Translations under genes and position numbers: made by a program | Source of the DNA: Cadophora sp. MPI-SDFR-AT-0126 | Lineage: Eukaryota > Ascomycota > Leotiomycetes > Helotiales > Ploettnerulaceae | Assembly (NCBI GenBank): GCA_020747065.1 | Contig: JAGMVK010000010.1 | Span: 1,860,001 to 1,924,000, forward strand | DNA length: 64,000 nt | Reading direction: 5' to 3' | The notes under the pieces: generated by a model | What the model saw: only the letters and a program-made list of their open reading frames with translations | Told to the model about the DNA's origin: nothing | The model's database searches: none | Shown: positions 21,260 to 32,794 of the stretch, piece by piece | How positions within the stretch are numbered: the first letter of the stretch is position 1 | Layout: each line of letters opens with the position of its first letter

Positions 21260-21930
21260 TCATCTCGAATTCAACGGCCTCACATACCCCACCAGCCTCC
21301 TCTCCCACGCCTCACACCTCACCGGCATCTCCAACTGATAGAACGGATTCTTCATCACATAATCCGCATACAGCTCATAGATCTTGCCCACGATCTTATC
21401 CACATTCGGCTGCTGCGGTTCCGTGAACAGAAGGAACTTCGTGCCCGTGAGCGTGCTGAAGCATTGCAGGCGGAAGTTTTCCGTCTCGAGGACTTCGATG
21501 CCGGAGGGGGCGTCGGGTCGGGTTGTTGGCGGGTTGTTGCTGCTGGTTGTGGAGGTGGTGTTGGGGGTGGAATGGGAAAGGGGGTAAAGGCGGGTGGTTA
21601 TTGCGTGGACTCTGGTGAGGGAGGGTTAGATCTGAGATGGATAGGAATGGTGAGGAGGGTAGGCGTCTAGAGCAGGGAATATAATATGGAGGTAGGAGGT
21701 AGGAAAAGGAGGGACATGTACCCGTGAAATGTACCGGCTAGGACGAGGTAATCGTTGATGTTGAGCTTGTTGAGACCTTCGGCGAAGTCGCGCTGGTAGA
21801 TCAACCCTCCGGCTTTATTGATTATGATTAAAGCGTAGACGACCCTGTAAGACTGTAGTTAGCACAGAGGTCATTTACTTTGCGGTCAAGATAATGTGGG
21901 TGAAATGAGGGTGATGAAGGTAGCATACAT
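21260..21930 (-). CDS. TRS23: TRAPP complex subunit TRS23 (TRAPPC4 homologue), start codon split by an intron
   Basis: The C-terminal exon 21611-21260 reads [18 protein letters not shown], then [20 protein letters not shown] and [15 protein letters not shown], characteristic of TRAPPC4. The preceding exon 21844-21722 gives [20 protein letters not shown], the expected N-terminus. No ATG exists in that exon. Joining AT at 21930-21929 (donor GTATGC) to G at 21844 (acceptor TTACAG) makes ATG GTC GTC, so the start codon appears to be divided by an 84-bp intron. This yields 158 residues, normal for the family. TRAPP is the Ypt1/Rab1 nucleotide exchange complex at the Golgi and in autophagy. A Thr/Asn/Pro-rich insertion of about 25 residues sits between the halves. 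It was missed by simple ORF scanning because of its introns. Confidence 0.88.
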
Positions 21931-22476
21931 TGTTTTTGTCTGATGGCTGCTTCAACAGCGATTCTTTGTTTGGAAACCTCTAGTGCACAAAATTGAAAAT
22001 TGCAGAAGCTGCAATGGGTATTAAAGAACAACAAGAATGAATTTTTATAATTTCCTGGCAAGATGTTGAATTGTAATTGAGATTGTCGCAAATGCTGGAG
22101 TAGTCAAATATGAATACTTGAATGTGGTTGACGAGGCTCGAGGCTCGGCAAGTTCCCCAGATCTGCGTGGCCTCGCCGCCTTGCGCTTGATTTTCTGGAG
22201 CAGCGTCCCTGAACTTCAATCTTCGCGCGACAACAAAGCCACTCCTCGTACTGAACGCCACAACGCGACCCTGTTGTTACTCAAGGAAACTTGAAGCTGC
22301 ACCTGTCTACACTTTCGAATACGACAAGCTATCGGCCTGCCTCTCGAAGCAATTCTGAAGCTCTCGAGCTCACATTCCCTCCCTTCGGTCATACGAACCC
22401 CTCTATCTCCAACGATACACACACGCACTACCTCCTTTACCCCTCACCACTCGAACCCCAACGCGAGACAAGAAGA
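21931..22476. promoter_or_regulatory. Divergent region TRS23 / RPB4
   Basis: 546 bp between two oppositely directed start sites. The RPB4-proximal 200 bp are C- and A-rich with repeated CTCTC and CACACAC, a usual leader composition. An in-frame ATG at 22291 would extend RPB4 but gives no conserved sequence. Confidence 0.4.
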
Positions 22477-23356
22477 ATGGCAGCCCCATCGGCAACCTCC
22501 CGCTCGCGCGAACCTCCCCAAGGTGACGAAGAAGCAGCTGCCGAGCTCAAGCTAGGAGAGTTCCAGGACGTGGATGCGCTGACGCATAGTGAGGCTGCGC
22601 TGGTCATTAATGCGCTGTTGGCAAAGAGACGCATGGATAAGAAGAATGTTAATGAGACTGTGTAGGTGATTTACTTTTCTTTCTATGGCGTTGTCTTGGG
22701 CAGTTGGACGGTTGAGCAGGCTGGGCTTGAATGAGGATGTGATTCAGGGGAGGAAAGAGTCTTGCGCTGCAGGAAGAGGATCTTAGCCTGGGTTGGAGCT
22801 GAGTGCTGGGGGAAAGATTTGAATCCAAAGGCATTCCAATGCTTCGGGGAGGTACACGTCAAATAGCGAACACAGAGCCATGCTCCTTCGAGGAGGGGTG
22901 CTGCTAGCTTCTTGCATTTGAACAAGAAGAGGTCTTGCAAGACACAGCTAACATCTATCTCTAGCATTCTCATGAAGACAACCGAATACCTCGACCACTT
23001 CGCGCGCTTCAAGCGGAAAGAGAACGTCGAAGCAGTTGAGCGCCTCCTCTCTGCACACAAGGAGCTGGCAAAATTCGAGCGTGCACAACTTGGTATGTTT
23101 GTGTTCCTCCCCTATCACCATTTTCGCAATCATGAATTCATTTGTCTGAAGCAAGGGGAGAGGGAGACTTGTATTGAATTGGGAAGAGGAGATTGACCAG
23201 TTGGCTAATGGAATTCAATCTATTGTAGGTTCTCTTTGCTGCGATACCGCTGAAGAAGCAAAGACTCTGGTCCCCAGTCTCCAGGATAAGATCAGTGATG
23301 ATGATCTGCAGGAGCTGTTGGATGAGATTACGAAGTTGATGGGTTATGGTAATTGA
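22477..23356 (+). CDS. RPB4: DNA-directed RNA polymerase II subunit RPB4
   Basis: Exons 22477-22661, 22965-23092 and 23229-23356 encode 146 residues. Conserved segments are AAAELKLGEFQDVDALTHSE, then ILMKTTEYLDHFARFKRKEN, VEAVERLLSAH, FERAQLGSLCCDTAEEAKTL and DLQELLDEITKLMGY, covering the tip-associated and HRDC-like parts of Rpb4. It pairs with Rpb7 as the polymerase II stalk in transcription initiation and mRNA decay coupling. The first intron is long for this window (303 bp). The start at 22477 is preferred to the in-frame ATG at 22291 because homology begins near it and the upstream codons look like leader sequence. The first donor was set at GTAGGT because it alone restores the conserved NETVILMK frame. 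Confidence 0.95.
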
Positions 23357-24292
23357 GAGGGTTTGGGTTGGGGTTCTTTCGCGTAGGGCAGTTGACTGGA
23401 CTGGACTGGGCTCGGCTTGTTTGGGAGACTTCCTTCACTTGCTTTGAAGAGGTTGTTCTCAAAGACCTGGCTGCACCCTTCCCATCTCGTGTCCTCTTGA
23501 GCAGTGGACACACATGATACCAAGTCATGGCCGTTCACTCCTCCAACCCCAAGCAACGCAAACCACCAAATGATCGAAAGGCGAAAAAAACGGCGTTGGG
23601 AAGAATGGTATGACAGGGCAGGCATTGCGTGGCGCGCACGGGATGGAAATGACTTTTCTAGAGCATTGGCGTACTGGGATTTCTTGAACCTTTTTTGAGT
23701 GAGCCTTCTAGTGGCTGGAGGATGAAATTCAAGTCGCAGCCTGGCATGACAGTATGGACGAAGGTTGGCTCTGAGCATGGCGTTGAATATCGAATGGCGG
23801 CCAAATTAAGTGGCGAGACAGATGCTGAAGGTAGCTAGCTAGCACAGATAGATGTGAATGCAACGCCAATCTACCTATCTACTTACTACTTGAAAGACAA
23901 AATGGTCTTAATCGTCTTAATCGAGATTGGTATCTGACTAGTAAGTATGAATTGCAGAATATTGATTACAGCACCATGATTTGATCACGATTTGTGCTTT
24001 ATCAAAAGAGATACGTCATTTTTGAAGTGTTTTCTGTTTCTTCCTCCAATCTATGGACACGCCGCCAAGCGATCAATGGTTCAACAGAGATCAGAGCCGA
24101 TGCCTAACAACAGTCCGAGCCAACATGCCATACCATGCTACGCCAACAAAGCCATACCAGCCCTCCAGAAACGTCCGCGCTCAAGTGCTATGATGTACAA
24201 AATACACATTTATCATTACAATTTACTTAGTTGTTTTCCACTGCTTTCCATTCTCCATACTCCCTCACTCCCCATCACAAGTTCCCTCGATC
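23357..24292. other. Convergent intergenic region, no gene seen
   Basis: 936 bp between the RPB4 stop and the stop of the minus-strand membrane protein. The open frames are short and lack motifs. Nothing else recognised. Confidence 0.6.
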
Positions 24293-26272
24293 TCACCTCC
24301 CACTCCAACTCCCCCACGTCCCCGTCCCTGCCTCCGGACTACAACACGCGCTCTCAGGCGTCTCCTCACCATTACAAAGGTCCTGCTGCACAGGCGACTG
24401 TACAGCCGTAGCACCGCTCCATCGCTCAGGTGACATTGGACTCACGACAGCACTGGCGACTTCTTTCTCATCGCTACGTGACTCTCTGACTCGAATTTGT
24501 AGTGTTGAGGTAGAGGTTGAGGCAGGGTGTGGGATAGAAGAGCGGCTGTGACTGTCGGCCCAATTCATGACGTGGATGTGGCCTCCGTCGCGGGGAGAGT
24601 TGAGGTTTGGACCCACCGGCCCGAGCATTTGTGTTGAGATTGAGAGCGAGGGTTGGGATGCGCCGGTGTTGGAATTGGTGTTGGGAGAGTCGAGTTCATG
24701 GCGTGTGGTAGTGGTAGGAGCTGCACCTGGATTCTGATTCTGACTTCCGCTTCTGTTTCCATTTGACTGGAGGGCTGAGAGTGAAGCAGAAGTCGAATCA
24801 ACACCTAATCCGATCGGGATAGAGTATTTACTCGAATCAGTATTCCCTCTCGAGATAGGCGTCATCTGAGATCGGCGGTCCGTCCATTTATTAGTGTAAT
24901 CGAAGTCTGCACGTGTGTTGTGTGCTCTGACTGTTGATCTGGGTGCCGGTGTGAGGTACCTAGATGGGACGTCGGCTTCGAGTTCTGAGCGGCCGAGGAT
25001 GGGCGAGGTGATGGCGTTGGTTGTAGTGGAGCTCAGATAACTGTGGCGCCAGGATTGTTGGTCTGGCTGCTGTTGGTGCTGGTGGTGAGTGTGGTGGGAA
25101 TTATTATTCTGGTTCTGATGTCGTGAACTACTTTGTACAGGGCTCAAAGAGCAATACTTTCGTACTTCTGGTGTCCGTTGCGGGAAACCGCTTTCTCGTG
25201 GTGGAGAAGGTGGTTTTGATGCTCGGAATGCCGGATGTGTACTTAATTGTGAGATGTGATATGTTGGGTGCGATCTCATCGTTGACTTTTGGGATGCAAT
25301 TGGTGTGAGATTCGAGTGTACGGGCGTACCGGGATGGTATGTTGGTATTTCTGCCGATTGGCCTGGGAGTGGGTGGAAGAAAGGATGTTCGTGAACTGGT
25401 GGGGGCGTGAGGGTGGACTTCTCCGGATCTGGAAGAGGGCGGTCTGTTATGGGGGTCGTTGGGTCGGGATTTTCTGATCCATAGCCAGCAGCGGCTGCTG
25501 GGTAGATTTCTTGTGAGGGCGTGGGGGCTTGTTTGGGTGTAGATTGTCCACTTCTAGGTGGAGGGGTTGCGGCGGCTGCTGATGTGAGGCGGGGTTGGTC
25601 ATAACGTCCTGACGCGGTACTTATGTCAGATGCTTCATGCAGAGGAGATCTTCACTTCGGGGACTTACCTCCAAATGGTGCGAATACATCACCGCCGACC
25701 CGTGAGCCTTCTGAAGGTGCGGAACGATCGAGACCGAATTCCTTGTTGGGAAGATCGTACTGGGCGATGGAATTTCGGGTTTCTTGCTTTTGTTTCCTTC
25801 GGCGAATACAAAACCAGATAAGGATAGATAAAATCGAAAGAACGACGACCCCACTAATTGTTCCGGCGATTATTGGCGTGTTTGGTACACCAGACGAAGT
25901 AGATGAGATTTGTGTTGGGCTTGAAGGTGAACTTGTAGATTGTGTTTGTGCCTCTGTTTGCGTGTACGTTGGAGTAGAGGATGTAATTCCAATATCAACG
26001 ATGATTGATGTAGGCGGACTACTTGTCATTGCCAGTGTTGAGGTCAGAACGGAATTCGGTATTGATATTAATGTTTGTCTTGTAGTTGGTTGACTCGTGC
26101 TTTTGAATGCTGGTGCCGTTGTCGAGCTGTAATCCGCATCTGGGCAAGCTGGTAATGCGCAAGGATCCACGGAACAGCAACCTCTGAAGCTGTTGATCTG
26201 ACAGTTGTAGAAAGCTTTCCCCGCGTTGCAGGTACCGTCAGGCAGTCCTCTCTCAAATCGGTTGAGATGCAT
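24293..26272 (-). CDS. Single-pass membrane protein with Cys-rich extracellular N-terminus
   Basis: Exons 26272-25669 and 25608-24293 give 639 residues. The N-terminus has LPDGTCNAGKAFYNCQ then FRGCCSVDPCALPACPD, a compact eight-cysteine module found in many fungal membrane proteins. A Ser/Thr-rich, probably O-glycosylated stalk follows, then one transmembrane helix near residues 140-163 (IIAGTISGVVVLSILSILIW) with a basic stop-transfer FCIRRRKQK. The ~470-residue cytoplasmic tail is Pro/Ser/Gln/His-rich and disordered. No cleavable signal peptide is visible, so the helix likely acts as signal-anchor with the N-terminus outside. The architecture resembles cell-wall stress sensors or mid-A-type proteins in layout only. 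Function is unknown. A further upstream exon cannot be excluded. Confidence 0.82.
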
Positions 26273-26510
26273 CTTGAAGGTTGATTGAAATCAGAGTACA
26301 TAGGGTAAGAACATGACCAATACCTAGTGTGTCAAACCTGAAGAATGGAGGAGCGGTATTGAGATGAAGGGAGGAGGATGACGGAGTACATAAAGAAAGG
26401 TCCGGGCCAAACAACCCGGGAGAAAGCAGGTAGGTGAATTAGATCAGATTGGGTGAAAGGTGGAGGGAAGGAGGCAAACGAGAATGAACTGCTGCTAGTT
26501 TGCTGCAAAG

Positions 26511-26532
26511 CACACACACACACACACACACA
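26511..26532. repeat. (CA)n dinucleotide microsatellite
   Basis: Eleven uninterrupted CA units, followed by alternating ATGCATG-like sequence. Confidence 0.95.
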
Positions 26533-29402
26533 TGCATCTGGGCACATGTGTATGCATGCATGTAAGATGCACGACGGGACTTATCTTTGGGAGCAGATCT
26601 GGGGTCTGCCTTCACCCGGTCGTCAGCCACTCAGGAGGCTAGGTTGTGCAGTATTATGGGGTTCAGTGGATTTGGTAGTAGTGGTGTAGGTGTGGACGGG
26701 TGAAAGATGTGTGACGATGTACAATGTTCCCAGGTTGGAGGTCAGGATCAGGACCAACATAACATGGCATGGTCTGTTTGTCTTTGTGTTGGTCTCGCTT
26801 CGGTTGGGGTCGCAAAATAGAAGCCCACCCCGGCCCACTAGGCTACTTACAGTAAGCTCCGGCTAGTTTAGTTGCCGTAAGCGCGCATACTGCAAAGTTC
26901 GCTTACTGCGCCTCTTCCTCTTCCGCTTCCCTCGCTGACCGAACATCCACACCACCTTCTTGAACCCACGAATAGCTGCATCTCCTGAGAACTATCAGGC
27001 TGCATCAGAACCTTACTGATGAATTGACGGCTATGAGAGGATGCTTTGACGGATCGTTTCATTTCACCGTCTTGTACACAAGATTCACAGGTTCTTTTAC
27101 CTATGTTGCATGGTGCATTTTCTCTTCCAACATCTCACCATCAACCTCACGCCAGTTGGACGACCGATTATAGTCGACGTGGGTGAAAAAAGCGATGATA
27201 TGGCCTCCAACTCTGCGGCCTTTGTGGTCTCGACACACCCTCTTGCCTCGACCCTTTGGCCAAGGTCAGAAGTGGATGGGAAATGCCGACATCCCGCACT
27301 AATAGCCAGATGTCACCCCACCATGTCACATTCATCAAGCGACATACCGCGGCTATATCCAGTTTTATTTATATCCCATGGGTAGTCCCTACCAGTTCAC
27401 CACCACCACTTTTGGTCCGGCACTCCAGACCCAGTAACACAACATGTCCAGGGATCTATATCAAGCCGCCGCAGTCATACTTTTCGAACCACACGACGCC
27501 TGTCATGTACAACAATTCAGCCAATGGAAGTTCCGGTACGGCCTCGCCTAGTCTGGGGTCCAGGTGGTCCCTGGCTTCCAGAAGGCGGTTGCTCGCATGC
27601 TCTGCTTGCATATCTACAGCGGATAGCAGATACCGGATCTCCAGTCTGCATATTGAGGCGTCCTATGAATACCTCGACTGAGGGGGTAGTATTCTGCCTC
27701 GCCTCCAGAGTGTTGGAAGTCCTCATTCAGAAGGCACCAATGTACTGGTGTATTTTTGCATCTTCTCAACGAGACTTGGCTCAATCGAATCGAATGCCTA
27801 TGCTTGTCGAATATGAACACGAAAGATGATCCAGATGTGAGCGGCAAAGACAAGCCCAAATTAACGAACCCATTTCTCGCCCTGTCAAACGATCATCCTA
27901 TGACGCGATGCGATTCAAACCCTGTTATTTTCACTTTGCGTTTTCCCAGGCTCTCTTCAGCCGCAACGTTACTATTTCGAATTCAATTTATCTCTCTGTC
28001 AGCGAGCCTCGTTTTTACTTAAATAAGTTGCTATTCTTCGGCCACTATGCGGCGCAGTATTCTGCCAGAAAAAGTGCATGCATCCTCTGATGATGGGAAA
28101 TCAAAGTACACTCTCGATGGCATACCTTGATTCCTCATCGCCCCTGCGTCCAACAAGGTCCATGAAACTGGCCTTTGCTGATGCTTGGTCACTGGCCACA
28201 GGTTATTGACCGCTTTGGCGTTTGTGCACGCAGCGCCGCAAAGTCCAACAACTGCGGGTGCAGAATCTTCAGCAGGACCTCGGGCCCGCTGTTCTTCGTG
28301 GAGTAACGTCGTCGACAGGATATCCAACTGGAATTTCCCCGCTCGTGAGCGGACAGATCGATGCTATGGGGGCCAGGACGGGATAGAGCTGTTCGCAATT
28401 CGACATCTGCGATATAGTGAGTATCAACTAATGGTAATGCCTAGGACCGTCCCACTCCCTTTTGCTCCCTTTCTCTTACCCAACAGAAGCTGAGCGTCTG
28501 ACTTTCAACACGGCCCCCTCGAGTTTATACTTTCTTCCCGCACTCTTGCCAACAACAGAACTGGAGGCATACTTCATTGAGACCAACAAACCTACACGAC
28601 CAACAACATCTTTGCACTTCGGTCGACATCTCCTGAGTGGCGAGAGCACCGCGATATTCGCGCATGACGCGCGCACCAGGGAGAGGCGACATGGAGCAGG
28701 TATAGTTTTCTCTAGTCTTCAGCCGTCCCTTAGGGAAAGCCGATCTATGTCCTTCATACCAACCTACCGGGAGAAGCACCCCCTCCTCGACATCATCATC
28801 CTCTCAAGTTGCCATCATCCCTTCGGCACATTCCATTTATTTCAATCGCCACTATCTCATCACCACTATATCTCAAACCCAACAGGACGTGTTACCAACA
28901 GAGAATCGCAGGATAACAAAACTTCGACCAACATACGACTTTCAGAGTCGGCCATCTTCGCATCCCATCCGATCCGATCCGTGGCTCCAACACTCTCTTG
29001 GTAATGTCTCTTTACACGATGTCATGTAAATTGGTCCCAAAACCGTTAGAGTGGGTGATCTGCTGCCTGGTGAAAGCTAGCTGGTGTGATGTGCTTGAAG
29101 ATCTCGCCTGTTAGTGTAGCGTTCCCGGTTTCGATGGAATAGCTGGTTTAGGAGGCACCCTAGGAAGGATTGTGCCTGCTCTAGCACCCGCAACGCTCTA
29201 CGCTCCAGCTATAGGACCTATCACCGCAATCCCCAGTATTGAATCTTATCCCTCTCAATCCAGCTACATGACTCGATCTCCCTGGTCCACACACTCCTCC
29301 ATCAGTTCTCAACCGTGACGATCTACCATCATCCCCGTATGTTACAACTCACATTTCTAGTTTCAGAGGCAGCGTTGTGTAAAAAAAAAGAGCGGCTCAC
29401 AC

Positions 29403-29813
29403 ATGACCAGAGATGGTCCCTCCAGGCTCAACCCTCTCCCAACCCTTCAAACTCTATCCCATGCCCAGCCAATTCACCCTTTCGAATACACCTTCAAAAG
29501 CTACCTCTATGGATCCCACGACGTCCCCGCCTTTCTTCGCCAAGATGGCGAACTCGTCGCTTCGGCTTCCACAGCCGGAAATTCGCCATCGTGCAACCCC
29601 AAGGCTACCTCCTCTCCTCCTCGCCCACTCCACGTACCGACTTCCCCGCTTCACTCGACGACCTCCTGGCCTGGTACTCGACCCTCACCTTCCTCTTTCG
29701 TCTCGAAACGTCAACGATCTGGATTTGTGCCAGTCTCGGTCCAGCTATCGTTTGCTACGCCGTCTGTTGCTCCTCTTGCCGCAAATGAAGGTTCAATAAG
29801 GATGATCACGTAG
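29403..29813 (+). CDS. Possible small or frame-disrupted gene, unrecognised
   Basis: All three plus-strand frames stay open for about 400 bp here. The 136-residue frame from 29403 reads HPFEYTFKSYLYGSHDVPAF and LRQDGELVASAS, which looks protein-like. Further on, another frame reads RKFAIVQPQGYLLSSSP and DFPASLDDLLAWYSTLTF, ending at 29788, which also looks protein-like. The switch could mean a frameshifted gene, an unseen intron, or chance in a C-rich stretch with few stop codons. No domain recognised. Confidence 0.25.
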   Translation: MTRDGPSRLNPLPTLQTLSHAQPIHPFEYTFKSYLYGSHDVPAFLRQDGELVASASTAGNSPSCNPKATSSPPRPLHVPTSPLHSTTSWPGTRPSPSSFVSKRQRSGFVPVSVQLSFATPSVAPLAANEGSIRMIT

Positions 29814-30733
29814 AAAGTAGCGCGGGGCTTACTGCAAAGGCGACGAAGGATAACATGAAATATACACGCAAGATGTTGTGGGCAGGGTATCATTCATTCT
29901 ACACAGAGCGACTTTGTGTATATTAAGATTTGGTGCGTTAGCAGATACCTGTCTCTGAGGGCGGACGAAAATTTCCATTTTGGTACATGCGCGCTAGTCA
30001 AGTACTCCTCTACTCCCATTGATCGGTACCTGATTATTTGCCGATTAACGCTCTTTACTTCAAAACACATAACCTCCAATATGCTAAGTATATACACTTG
30101 CAAAGGTATATAAAGGCAGTTTCAGTATTAGAAAATGTTTTATTTATTTACATACAAACATGGCCTTTTCAGTGCCGAGGGCACTTCTAAAATAGGCAAC
30201 TTTTATCCGCCCAAGAGTCTGTGCATCTAACAAAATACTCTAAGCGATGCGAAGCCGGACCTTAGCGCTCCGATTTACTTACAACGGACAAGACCTCCGC
30301 CGTACTTACTTGTATAACGGATAAGAGCTCCGATTCCACCAATCCCTAAAACAATGTAACATTGAACTTATCCTCTGTCTGCTTCTAGACCCCATGCAAT
30401 GCTTGATCTCGAGAATATCTATGGTGGACTTACTACTGTGAAGCGATTGAAGATGACGACAACTATTTGCGAAGGCGAGGGCGCCTTGCTACCTTCACTG
30501 CTACCTGCAATATATCCGCAAAAAATTTCACGGTGCACGCGTGGGCATTGATTTAGGCTGTAGCATACAAGAAAATATGGCTGAAGCCAGCGGACGAATT
30601 TCAGATGGGAATGTCAATGATAAATAAATCCATCATGCAACCCTTTTGAAAAGACGGCTTTGGGCATTCTTCACTTGAAGTCAACATCGCTGCTACCTGC
30701 CTTGACAATTACACCTTTATCTCATCATTCAAA

Positions 30734-31553
30734 ATGCACTATTCAGCTACTCTCGGTGCCATCCTCACCGCGGCGAGCACCGTCTCAGCCCACGCGTATA
30801 TCGACCAGTGGACGGCCGGAGGCAAAACCTACACCGGGTACAACCCGACTGTAGCCCCGTGGGTACCGGATCAAGGAACTATCGGCTGGCCGGCGTGGAA
30901 CACCGACACCGGTCCAGTATACAGTAGCAATGTCAATAGCGCAGACATCATCTGCTCGATCAACGCCACCAATGCCAAAATATACGCCAGCCCCATCGCC
31001 GCCGGCAGCACTATTAACCTGCACTGGACCGTCTGGCCCGATTCCCACCACGGGCCCGTCTTCTCCTACCTAGCCGCCTGCAACGGGGACTGCACCACAG
31101 CAAACAAGCAGCAGCTCAAATGGTTCAAGATCGCCCAGCTGGGCCAGATCTCCTACGGCGCGGGCGGCGGTACCCCAGGCGTCTGGGCCGCGGACCAGCT
31201 GCGCACCGCGGGAGGCGCTTGGTCTGTCACCATCCCCTCCTCGATCAAAGCCGGCAATTACGTCTTGCGCCACGAGATCCTCGCCCTGCACTCGGCTTAC
31301 GACGTTGGGGGTGCACAGTTCTATCCTCAATGTGCCAATATTCAGATCACTGGCGGTGGGAGTGCCAACCCGTCTGGCGTGGTGGGAACGTCGCTCTATA
31401 ACCAGAACGACCCGGGTGTGCACTATAATATCTATAACGACGAGTCGAAACCGGTTTATCAGATGCCTGGTCCTGCATTGTGTAAGTACTACTAGTAATG
31501 ATCATTCTGTACGAGCAGGCGGTATGCTGACATTGAAGACAGTCACTGGTTAA
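30734..31553 (+). CDS. Secreted AA9 lytic polysaccharide monooxygenase
   Basis: Exons 30734-31481 and 31543-31553 give 252 residues. The second exon supplies only the final residues and stop, restoring the family-typical PGPALFTG ending. A 19-residue signal peptide (MHYSATLGAILTAASTVSA) leaves His20 as the mature N-terminus, the first copper-brace ligand. His105 in SHHGPVFSYLA is the second histidine, and Tyr197 in GAQFYPQC the axial tyrosine; Gln195 and His186 (HEILALH) are the usual second-sphere residues. Cysteines 74 and 200 can form the conserved disulfide. The enzyme oxidatively cleaves crystalline cellulose or related glucans outside the cell with H2O2 or O2 and a reductant. It has no CBM1 or linker, a single-domain form. 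All active-site residues are present; regioselectivity cannot be read. Confidence 0.97.
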
Positions 31554-32093
31554 TCAGCGACATCGCTCGATATTCGGCCGGCATATATAGTGGAAGGTAT
31601 CTGTCATTCAAGACGTCGTCTTTGCCAATGAGTTCGGGTAAGGAATCAAACGGTCCAGGAACATGTGGAATAGGTGGGTATTTGAAACTAGGGCCCTACA
31701 TATACGAGGATTATGAAGTCTGTCTTTTGAAAATCTCATGTTTCTATACCAGCTTGAGAATATGTGTTCGCGGGGACCCTGCAACTTACACATAAGATTT
31801 CATCCTCATTTGATATAATTGTTCAAGTCTTAAGTCAAGATTTGGAAGCCTCCTCGTTCTGTCGACTTTAGTTCCCGTCAGGGGTTCTCGCTTAATGCTC
31901 GCTACCAAAACATTTCCTTTTGCATAACACTTGACGATAGCTTCACTATCGTAGTCCAGATTTAGATTTCAACTAGCTCACACACTTATCTGAACTTTGA
32001 ACTTACAATCTTTTATCGAAAGAAGCTTTGGATCACCAAGCTCTGCACAATTCTTTTCGTCTGAATAAGCACAAATTACTGCCCAAAACAACC
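31554..32093. other. Intergenic region after the AA9 gene
   Basis: About 540 bp with no supported gene; probable AA9 3' untranslated region and leader of the orphan ORF. Confidence 0.5.
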
Positions 32094-32546
32094 ATGCAGG
32101 ATTCAGTTGACAACGATTACGCAGTTATGCGTCAATCATTCGAAAATGATGACGCCAACTACAAAAGCTACCACTCCGATGAAGAAAAATCTTTCATGCC
32201 CAGAAGACAAAGATGCAGCACCCGTACACCACTTGGCCCCGTTCCATCTGAATCCAGGAAATGGGAGCCTCTGATTCACCGATGCATAAAGAAACCCAAG
32301 CCGAGCAAAATCCCAAGGAAGAATAAATTACCACAAACTAACTCCAACACCGAGAAGACCCCCAACACAAACCCCGAAGCTCAAGTCCAAACATCCCCGA
32401 AATCCACGGTCATCCAACCTCCACCCATCCCACCACCCCTCAAATCCACACCCGCCTACGGCACCTGGCGCCACCTCATCATCTCCCGCCAGCCAATCAA
32501 GGAGTCTTCAAAGAAGGAGCCGAGCTGCAGATGGCCAGTCATGTAG
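32094..32546 (+). CDS. Small hypothetical protein, Lys/Pro-rich
   Basis: An intronless 150-residue frame with ATG in an ACAACCATGC context; the frame extends upstream without ATG. The N-terminal third is acidic (SVDNDYAVMRQSFENDDANY, SDEEKSF), the middle very basic and the end Pro-rich with GTWRHLIISRQPI. No known domain, signal peptide or membrane segment. It lies between AA9 and the ammonium transporter and converges with the latter. It could be a lineage-specific gene or a chance frame. Confidence 0.4.
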   Translation: MQDSVDNDYAVMRQSFENDDANYKSYHSDEEKSFMPRRQRCSTRTPLGPVPSESRKWEPLIHRCIKKPKPSKIPRKNKLPQTNSNTEKTPNTNPEAQVQTSPKSTVIQPPPIPPPLKSTPAYGTWRHLIISRQPIKESSKKEPSCRWPVM

Positions 32547-32794
32547 GCAAACGAGAGATAAATATATACGAGCTCCTTGGCTAAGTGCCACAAGCTAGCG
32601 GAATTAACAGCCGATACCATTTGTTGAACGTATTCGACATTGTTCCAAGCATAGGCTGGAGGTTTTGGACATTAAACATGTACACTAAAGTCCAAACAAT
32701 CAAGTACCGCCATACATTCTATCCCTGGACCAATATATCCACACAGGCCATTTTCACTTATCAATACAGGTGAACAAATCCTTCAATAGACCTC

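Larger units (their letters stand above)
26273..30733. other. Gene-poor 4.5-kb region
   Basis: No gene is firmly supported. It contains a CA microsatellite, a cluster of overlapping plus-strand frames at 29.4-29.8 kb (separate entry) and, at 30264-30335, an imperfect repeat of GCTCCGATT with TACTTAC/ACGGA blocks. The last ~130 bp form the AA9 promoter, with ATAAATAAAT at about 30619 as a TATA candidate. Confidence 0.55.

Noticed and set aside
22291..22476. N-terminal extension of RPB4 from the upstream ATG
   Set aside because: The added residues are low-complexity leader translation, and RPB4 similarity starts after 22477.
26511..26532. Tandem CA units as a possible CRISPR-like array
   Set aside because: A pure dinucleotide microsatellite without spacers, in a eukaryotic genome.
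27110..29004. Several 90-180 aa frames as genes
   Set aside because: No domain, poor start contexts, overlapping frames on both strands and no splice continuity between them.
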